DNA from: Candidatus Poseidoniaceae archaeon | GTDB lineage: Archaea; Thermoplasmatota; Poseidoniia; Poseidoniales; Poseidoniaceae | Assembly (NCBI GenBank): GCA_022452125.1 | Contig: JAKURJ010000056.1 | Location: 1-10,713 of the forward strand | DNA: 10,713 nucleotides | Reading direction: 5' to 3' | Shown: one piece after another, positions 1 through 9,800 of the stretch | Layout: every line of letters begins with the position of its first letter | Numbering within the stretch: the first letter of the stretch is position 1 | The notes under the pieces: model-generated | The model's input: only the letters and a program-made list of their open reading frames with translations | Told to the model about the DNA's origin: nothing | Database searches by the model: none | Position numbers and translations under genes: made by a program

Positions 1-810
1 TTACCCAGTGGGAGAACTATCGACAGCATGGCTTTGGGCTGGGACCACACCTGTGTTGTTTGGGATAATTACAGCGTATCCTGCTGGGGTGGAAATGACT
101 ACGGACAACTCGGATTAGATTCAACAACAGACATCGGAGACGGTGCAGGAGAAATGGGAGACATCTTGGACTTCCTAGACCTACCAGGAACAGCCAGCGC
201 AATTACTGCAGGTGATGGATTCACTTGTGCAATCGTCGACGACAGTGGAACTGACAAAGCATTCTGCTGGGGATTGAATGACTTTGGTCAACTTGGAATT
301 GAAAATACGATTAATGTCGGAGATGGCTCTGGTGTTTCTATGTCTGCTATCAGTAATGCTGATTTGTCCGAAGAAGTTCAAGCAATTGATGCTGGTGAAG
401 ACCACGTTTGCGCCATTGTCCTGAAGGGTTCTTACAGACCGGTTCAATGCTGGGGTAACGGAGCAGATGGAAGGCTAGGATACGGTAGCCAAGACAGTCG
501 AGGAACTGGCCCTGGTTCCGCTAGTGGAATGGGTAGTAACCTGCCTTATGTTCGATTGAATTCAGGAAACACACACTACGCATATACAGCGACTGATATC
601 GAAATTGGCGCTGGAACAAGTTGTGTCATAAAGTCTCAAGGTAACAATGACATCTTGTGTTGGGGAGATAACGGAATCGGACAACTGGGTTACGGAGATA
701 CCGAAGACCGTGGAGATGGTCAAACCGATCTACCATTCATTACTGAACTCGCATTACAATTGGACGGAGAAGTCATGGACAATACTTGTGACATTCTTGC
801 AGTGCCTGAA
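1..810 (+). repeat. RCC1-like repeat block 1 (four repeats plus one degenerate half)
   Basis: Residues 1-270 hold four RCC1-type blades with the signature G-x-x-H/F-T-C, then about 10-13 residues, then C-W-G-x-N and GQLG. The cysteine pairs are C18/C28, C76/C89, C137/C150 and C208/C220. GQLG occurs near residues 35, 96 and 227, and GRLG near 157. Linkers carry the long-loop motif GDG-x-GEMG (residues 46-53) and LPF or LPY before the next strand, a form common in prokaryotic extracellular RCC1 proteins. A fifth unit starts around 252-270 (NTCDILAVPE, C263) but has no CWG half before the next domain begins. RCC1 repeats normally close into seven-bladed propellers; because the window cuts the N-terminus, the number of blades upstream is unknown. 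Family call is strong; ligand unknown. Confidence 0.92.
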
Positions 811-3800
811 CATAGAGATGAACTTGACAAGAGATTAGATTCGGATTCGAGCGATACTGGCGATTTGATTTCGATGGTCGAAATCCCAACCACTGGATGT
901 CCTGCAATCGCATACTATGACTCTGGCAGTGGCAACCTCAAATTCGCTGCATACGATAACGGAATGTGGTCTGTTGAAACACTTGGCAGTGATTCAGGAG
1001 TAATCGATGTTGACGTTGTAATAGATGCAGACGGTAACCCTCACATTGTTCACATGGCTTCAAGCGGTACAGACAGAGTTTCCTACACCACTAAAGTTGA
1101 CGGAATTTGGACCGAAGATACCTTGACTGGTATGGATGGAACTGAAGAATTGTCATTATCTATTGATTCAAATGGAGACTTGAGACTTCTAACTGTCACA
1201 ACCACTGAATTGGTTGAATCCGCATGTTCAAGCAGTTGTTCCAGCAGTTCAAACTGGGCAGGCAGCAACACTTTGACTACCACTGCGAATATTGTTGACT
1301 CTAGTGGAGACCATTCGATTCACATCACATCCTCAGGACTGTTTTACTCGGATTCCCTAGGAACTCCTGCTCTTGTTTCTACAGATGTTTCATCTGCATA
1401 CATGGCTGCTAGCATGGATGTTGCACCTGATGGCACAATTTCGATTGCTCACACAAATAATGCTTACCAAACATACTATTCTTCATGTTCAAGCGCTTGT
1501 ACTTCTGCATCTTCATGGAGCACAGAATTAGTATCCAATGATACCTCTAGCGAGGTAGTATTGCAATTTGATGGCGATGGAACGCCTTGGATTCTGCTTA
1601 CTCACAATACAACTGGTGCAACCTTGTTCAGTTTGAACGATGGAGCGTGGAATGGTCAAGCAATATCTGCATGGCCAGGCGCAGCTGATTCCTTTGGAAT
1701 GATGATTAACTCTGCAGGATATGTATTCACATCTCTTCACTTGGTTAGCGCTGGAGAATTATGGGCAGTAACTAACCCTACAGTTGCAGGTGCTGGTTTG
1801 TATGTAGATGGTGATGGAGATGGTTGGACTGGAATGCAAGAACTTTCTTGCGGAACAGACCGCATGGCTTCTTCATCCACTCCAAGTGATTTCGATGAAG
1901 ATGGTCGCTGTGACAGCATGGATACTGTCAACAATCTACCTGCAGTAGGTGACTCGAGTGTTCTTACTCAAGGAGCAGACTTCGCATGTGCAATTCTTGC
2001 CAATGGAGAGATTGAATGTTGGGGTACCAATGCCTATGGACAACTTGGTGGCTCTGGTTCTAGTGCATCGTGGCCAACTGGCTTTGAAGCAGTGGACATA
2101 GATGCTGGAGAAAACCACGCTTGTGCTCTTTCATCTAGTGGAGAGATTATGTGTTGGGGTAGAAACAACATGGGACAGATTGGTACAGGAGCTGTTTCAT
2201 CTTCGGAAAGCCCTACTGTCCTCACACTACCTAACAACCACCTAGCTGCTGACTTAGCAGTGGGCGCAAACCACAATTGTCTAACAACAACAACCAGCCA
2301 AATTTACTGCTGGGGAGATGGCGGAGATTCACAAAGTGGTGAATATTACGTCACAGCTCCTTCTGCAGGATACGATGATGACTTTGAAGCAGCAACAATT
2401 TCTTCTGATTGGACATTAGAAGGTTCGGTTGGACAATTTGGTTCGCAATGGGCGCTAGACACTACCGATGCTTCTAGCGGCAGTAATTCTTTCAAATCAA
2501 GCGGCCATTCCTCTTCTTCTGATATTGGATTCTCAATAACTACAATGTTTACAAGTGGTGCTGTTTCCTTTGATTACAAAACAGATACATGTCCTAGCCT
2601 AAGCGGTTGTAATGACAAATTGTCATTCTCTATCGATGGAGTTGAAATCAATTCCTCAAAGGGACAAATGAGCAATTGGGCATCATTCAACAGCAATATC
2701 ACCTCTGGTATGCATACCCTCAGGTGGTCTTTCGTCAAAGATGGTTCATCTGCAAATGATGCAATGGGGGACTATGTCGCTGTAGATAATATCCAAATTC
2801 GAACAGGATTTAGAATTGAAAGTGGAGGAGTTATTGATTCTCCTGAGATTATGAACCTAGACGCTGGCGGTCTAACCGATTCAATTGTTGCAGGAGAAAG
2901 ACACACTTGCGTAACTAACCACTTAGACGAAGTTTGGTGTATGGGTTACAACGGTGGAAGCAGTAAAATGGTTCTAGGAAATTCAAGTACAACTGCTACA
3001 AATTCTTCTTCACTCGTTAAAGTCGACATTGGCTTTGGAACTGATTCAGTACGCTCCATAACTGCTGGTTATGATACCTCTTGTGCTATTTTGGACAACA
3101 GTACACAAGCAGTATGTTGGGGACAAAGAAGCGACTGGAGTGATTCTGGTGGTACAACTAGATCTGGAGAATTACTCCTAGGTTCATCCAGTCCATCCAA
3201 TAGCGGAAATGTAGTTGACTTAGGAACTGCTGGCGACCGAATTTATTCAATTGCAATGGGCGAATCTCATGCGTGTGCTATTGTTGAGAATACAATAGAA
3301 TGTTGGGGTGTCGAAGAATCTGGTTCATTTGGACAAGGCTCTAGCACGACTGCAGCATATAGTACACCAGAGACAATTTCTGTACCTTCTGGATTGACTG
3401 CAAAGCAGATTGTAATCGAGCATTCGACCGATTCAACATGTGGTGTCTTTGAAGACAGCGCTGGTGCATCATCAGTAATTTGCTGGGGTGACGAAACTGC
3501 AGTAGGATATTCTGCTTCTAGTCCAGTTACTACACTTGCAGATTCACCAGTTGAAAATAGCAATGGTGACGAAATCACACCTTCAGATGATTCGCTCTCT
3601 CCTTATGATATCATAGACCTACAATCTGGTTACGATCACACATGTGCCTTATCTCGCCAAGGATTGATTAAATGCTGGGGTTCAAATTCCCAGGCGCAAT
3701 TAAGCATTCCTTCGACTTCAACACACCTTGGAGACCAAGCTGATGAGATGGGTATTAATTTGCCATATATCGATTTAGGAGCAAATGTTACAGCAACACA

Positions 3801-6800
3801 ACTGAGTGAAGGAAAATATCACAATTGTGTTATTGTGCAATCTAGCGTAGATAGTAGCATGAATGGAAAGGTCATGTGCTGGGGTTACAATCAGTACCGA
3901 CAAACTCTCTACTCAGGTTCCTCTGCCAATCATGAACCTACACCTAAGATAGTCAACGCATTTGGTAACGATGTGAGTAAGATTGCAGCGGCAAGTGAAG
4001 TTACTTGTGCATTGAAAACAGATGGAGAAATATATTGTATGGGCCGTAATTCAGAGCGAGCAATTTCTTCGACAAGTTACAGCGCCGGACAAGGAACTGC
4101 GACTGCCCTAGAATACTCTACTTCTGGTAAATTCATAGATTTGTATGCTTCATCTCATAACAACGGTGCAGTATGTGCAACTTCAGTTACTGGAGCAATC
4201 AAGTGTTGGGGTCAAGGCACATTCGTCGCTCAGACTAACTCAAATCCAATTGTATTTTATGACTTCAACGGAATCATAAGTTCAGATTTATCTTTTGGAA
4301 ATGACTTTGCTTGTATGGTTGTAGGCAAAACAACTGAACTGCACGAAACTACTTCTCCGCCGACCAATGTAGGAGATATTGTATGCTGGGGATATGGAAG
4401 TTATGGACAATTAGGAACTGGTTCACAACCAACTATTGGTACCAATAATGACATACTAACTGCAAAACCAATTAATTTCAATGGAACACTAATGTCTGAT
4501 GTTGAATCAGCTACGGACCACTCTTGTGCAATCTCCGATTCAGGAGAAGTGTATTGCTGGGGAAGAGGCACTTATGGCCGCCTTGGTTATGGAAATGATG
4601 CCAACTATGGTGATAATTCAAACGAATTACCATTCTTAAACGCTGTCGATTTAGAAGGCAGTGCGAAATTACTTGCTTTAACAGAGGCTTCGACTTGTGC
4701 TGCAATGCTCGACAATGAAGTCTACTGTTGGGGTTCGGGATCTAACGGAAGAACTGGTCAAGAACACACAGTCCACATTGGAGACCAATCTAACGAGATG
4801 GGAGTTAATCTCGCTCCAACCGATTTACATATGCGCCCTACTGATTCCGATCTAGACGGCATCATTGACCACTGGGACACTGATGACGATAATGATGGAA
4901 CCCTCGACGTGGATGATGATTTCAGATTAGACCCATGTGCAGTTCTCGATACTGATGACGATGGAATGCCTGATTCGATTTATGCTGCATGTACAACCAA
5001 TTTGATTGAAGATTTAGACGATGATAATGACAATTGGAACGATACTGATGAAGAAGCATGTATCTCAAACTCAAAAGATTCTACAAGTGTACCTCGTGAT
5101 CTAGATGGCGACGGTACCTGTGACTATGTCGACACTGATGATGACGGCGATGGTTGGAGTGATGTTGATGAACAAGCTTGTGAACGTAAGGAATGGGGCG
5201 AAAGAATACTTACAACGACAACCTCTAATTATGCTAATGGATTCTGGCCTGGCTACGGTACAGGAGTTGTATTCTTACCAAATGATCATGACCATGCCTA
5301 TCAAACACTTGGATTGGACAATTCTTGGCAGCAATTGAAACTCTTCGGATTCAAGGAATCTGAAAGCGCCGCAATCAACGCTCACATCTCAGGCACCAAT
5401 ACTGGCCAACAAGGATTTGATTACGAAAGTTATGGCCAGGGTGTTTATGTTGTCGATGATCAAGAATTACTATACCTAGAATATACTTCAAGTCTTAGTA
5501 ACGTTTACAACTCGCCAAGTGAGATTTATACATTCGATACCTCTCATGATGACCAACATCATGACCTATCAATCGCATCTGATGGCACATTATACATGAC
5601 TACTCATGACATGATCGTAAGTATTTCTTCAAGTGGCGAAACTGAAATCGCGTACCCTTATGGCGTGAGTAATTCTACATCGGATGCAGCTTACAAACAA
5701 ATAGCAGTTGATTCAAACGGCGATGTTCATTTGCTAGCCTACCATGAGGTCGCATCTCGAATTTATACTTGGATATATGACACTAGTTCCGAGTCTTGGA
5801 ATTCAGGCATAGATTCAGGCTCAGGTTCGGTGAGTGATGTCGGACCGGGGCGCTCATCATTTACTGTTGATTCAAATAACCAACCACATCTTGCACTAAT
5901 GAAAGGATCCTCAGCTACAGATTCTAACTCTTTTGTAACTTACCAATACTATGACAATTCCGGTTCGAATTGGGTTCCGAGGTTTACAGATCAAACACCA
6001 AGTGGTTGGAATGGAATCAGTTTAGAATTAGATTCTAACAACGATATACATTTAGCATGGGTTGACAACGGCAACAAATCACTATACCACACCACGTTGT
6101 CATCTACATCAAATGCTCAAAGTACAACACTAATCCATACTGCCAGCGGCAGCAATAGTTACTGGGATACCAGCCACAAAAGTCTGGAACTGACAATTGG
6201 GGCTGGAGACGATCCATGGGTCTCTTGGTCTCCTTGGACAAGGAATTACAACAATTACAACAAGTTACTTCACTTTGGGCCAGTCACTGACAGTTCCTTG
6301 GACAGTACAGTTTATCCTAGCGATTATGATGGCGATGGAATATGTAACATGCTTGAAGTTGCTACCTTAGATTATGCTACTAATAGTCTAATCTTTGAGA
6401 TGGAAATGGATATTTCATACATGCCTGAATATCCTGCAATGATGCCTACTGGCGTTGCAATAAGCCCTTCACTACCAGCCGGTTTGACCCTTCATGCGAC
6501 AACTGGAGAAATTAGTGGCCGTGTAACAAGCACAGATTTCGCTGGCTCTATTTACACTATTACAACCACTTCTGGTGTTGAGGCATGGAGTACGAATTTG
6601 ACAATCAAATCGACTATGGAAAATCCATTATACACCGGTTATCAGAGCCTGTTCACTGGCAGTTATAGCGACCAAACATCAGCTAAAACAGCCTTCGCAA
6701 GTAATGGAGAAATCGTTACTTTGGAAAGGTATTCTTCAACCAGTAGCATACAGGTAGATGGCGTTGCTGCGGGTGGAAATCATGACTCTAATGATATTGT

Positions 6801-9800
6801 TTTGAGTATGAGAGAGCCTCCAGGAAACGATTACCTTTGGGCCAAGAGCATTAGAGGAAATGGATTCTTCATTGAAGATGTTGATGTCGACGATAATGGT
6901 AACATTTACGCATTATTCCAAGCAACTGCTACAAGTAGCGACCCCGTTGAATTCAATTTCGATGGAGTGACAATTGACAATAACGGAAAACAAACTGTTA
7001 TTCTTGCAAAATGGGATTACTATGGAAATCTTCAGTGGGCAATCAATACTGAATCTACTGGCACCTCATCCACCGATTCAGCATCAATATCTAAAGGATC
7101 TAGCGATGAATCTTCAGAAATGGACTTAGATAAGTCAACTGGCGATGTTGCAATAATAGCTAGAGGAAAGGCTGCCAATGATGATTTGAAGTTCGGAGGA
7201 ATGCAAGTTGGACCGTTTGGAACCTGTCTAACTACTCTACAACCTTGGGTTGCGAAAGTTAACACAAATGGACAAGTCCAATGGACTTCAGTAGGTAAAT
7301 CCAACCCAACTAATTGCAGGGCTACTTATGAGCATCAAGTTGTTTTACATCACGATGGTTCTGTAACAGCAGCAGGACATGTTTCTGCAAGCACTAGCCA
7401 ATGGGATTATGACTTTGGGTCTTCTTCAGCCACCTACTCTGGCGGAAATTATGCTGCGCGTGCTTCATCTTGGATTGCACATGCAGATTCCTCCGGAAAT
7501 TGGTTATGGGCAGAAAACGTGACAACAGAGAGGTCCACTGGAGATAGTTACGAACATTACTTCACAATGGACAAGTTTAGCGATGATACTCTATTCTTCG
7601 CATATGTAAGTGAACGTGATTATTGCACGGACCTTGAATTCGCTGGAAGTTCTTCTAGTTCGGCGCCAACTAGCTCTAACAGATATTGCTTACACATAGC
7701 AACTATGAACCATACCTCCAGTGATGTAATTTCACTTAAAACTCGAATTGGTTGGGATGCCAGTACAGAGTCCTACAAGAGTGATTCGATCTATTCAGCA
7801 GTTGATTCCAACGATATTGCACATGTTTTAATCGACATGCATAGTATATATGGTCATGACTTGAGAACTACTGCATTTGACAAAGACCTAAACCTAGCAT
7901 ATGATGTTGTTTCTACTTATTGGTCTACCAGCCACTATACTACCGACTTTGGTCTCGACAATTCGGATTCCATTTACTTCACAGGTTATCATGGTTCTAA
8001 ATTCATGCACATGACAGCATCATCGCTGAGTAAATGTGGCAGTGGAAATATTAATTGTGACGGAGTTGATTCTTGGGCATCAGGTCAAGCAAGCGGGCAG
8101 ACTTCTTATCAACATCAACTCTACAGATTCTGGGGAGATTTCGACCACGAAATAAACTATAACAGTCCGTCAGAAGGAACATCTACCACCTTCAAAATGA
8201 TAGGTGAATATGGCGGTTCAATAGCGACCTATTCACTAAACAATAGTTCAGGAGTAACCAACAATGCTGCCTTACCGTGTGGATTAAGTTTCAACCCAGG
8301 AACTGGCTATATCTCAGGTACTCCTCAAAACGGATGTACAGATACGGCAAATGAGACCTATACAATTACTGTAAATCACGGTTCCACATCATATGCTTGG
8401 GACAGAAGCCAATCATTTGAGGTTACATTTGGAATTGGACCTGCTGTGCCAGAAGTGTCTTACAACTCAGCAGACACAACCCAGACATATACAAGAGGAG
8501 TTGCAATTACGCCAATTGCACCAACTGGTATTACGAACAGTGGAAATCTGCATCATTTCACAACATATCCTCCTCTGCCGGCTGGATTGTCAGTGAACAG
8601 TACTGGACATATTATCGGAACACCAACTGCTAACCAAAGCACTGCAATCTTCAAGGTTAAATCTTGTAATAGTTGGAATATCTGTAGTGCAGGTGTTCCG
8701 TTTACAATAACTATTAACGAACCTGCACCGGTAATTTCCTACGCTGATTCAGAATATGAATTCTTCAAGGATGTACCAATCACCCCAGTAGTGCCAACCA
8801 GCACTGGTGGTGTACCATCATCTTGGGAGATCTCACCAGCACTACCTACTGGTCTGAGTTTGAGAGGAGACGGAGCAATTGTCGGTATTCCATTCGTGGA
8901 CTCACCTGCAACAAATTACACAATTTGGGCCAATAACACCGGTGGTTCAGGAACAGCAGTTCTGGAGATTACAGTTAATGGAACTGGTATTTTCATCAAC
9001 TATCCATACAATACTGCTGAACTAGCACAGTATTCACCGATGATGGCATTGTATCCTTCAACATCTGGAGCTGCAATCGTTTCATGGAGTATTGAGCCAA
9101 CATTGCCAAGTGGTATCTTCTTTGGAACTAACAACGGTACCATTTGGGGAACACCAAGCACTCTGACTGAGAGCGCTGTGTACACAATCAATGCTACAGG
9201 AGTCGAAGATTATGGTACTGCAACTGTTACCATTTCTGTTCTAACTGATACAGACTTGGATAGCATACCTGACATCAATGACGATGACATCGATGGAGAT
9301 GGCTGGTCCAATGTGGATGAGACAAATTGTCAGACCGATGAAATGGATGAGAATGATTATCCAAGCGATATCGACCAAGACAGGATTTGTGACCTGCTGG
9401 ACACTAGCGATGATAGAGCAATTATCGTAATCTATCTTGACAACAGTCTAGAATTGGCAATCAACTCAACGATTAATCCTCTAGTGCCAATCACTGCTGG
9501 AGGAGACATCACAAGCTGGGCTATTTCGCCTGCACTACCTCTAGGATTGGAGTTCAATGGAACAATGCCAGGACGCTCTACCAGCGATACTGGTACAATT
9601 TCAGGTACGCCTACCGAATTGAGTGATTCTACAATCTACACAATCTGGGCTAACAACTCCAACTCTGGACAGAGTGGTTCCTTCCAAATCACACTCAGTG
9701 TTCTAGAAGACACTGATGGAGATGGAACACCTGATGTCTATGACGATGACATGGATGGAGATGGCTGGTCCAATGAGATGGAGAACCTCTGTGGCGAAGA

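Noticed and set aside
862..1794. Sialidase or other glycoside hydrolase
   Set aside because: Propeller-like repeats are present, but no Asp-box series or catalytic Tyr/Glu/Asp arrangement could be identified.
2034..3578. Minus-strand open frames of 80 and 103 codons within the RCC1 region
   Set aside because: No recognisable domain or ribosome-binding context, and fully overlapped by well-conserved RCC1 repeats on the plus strand.
1..4836. Ran guanine-nucleotide exchange factor (true RCC1) or a eukaryotic gene
   Set aside because: The repeats are cysteine-paired and embedded in a secreted, membrane-anchored mosaic; more than 10 kb without an intron also argues for a prokaryote.
4843..5190. 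Dockerin domain
   Set aside because: Asp loops resemble dockerin calcium loops, but the two-helix duplicated layout is absent and the loops run in long tandem series with cysteines.
5105..5338. Plus-strand frame of 77 codons in another frame
   Set aside because: Its Met-rich peptide is a frame-shifted reading of GATGATGAC-type Asp runs; the overlapping frame 1 has an intact Asp-rich module and propeller.
8393..8596. Plus-strand frame of 67 codons in another frame
   Set aside because: Shadow of Ig-like domain 3; its Leu/Gln-rich peptide has no sign of selection.
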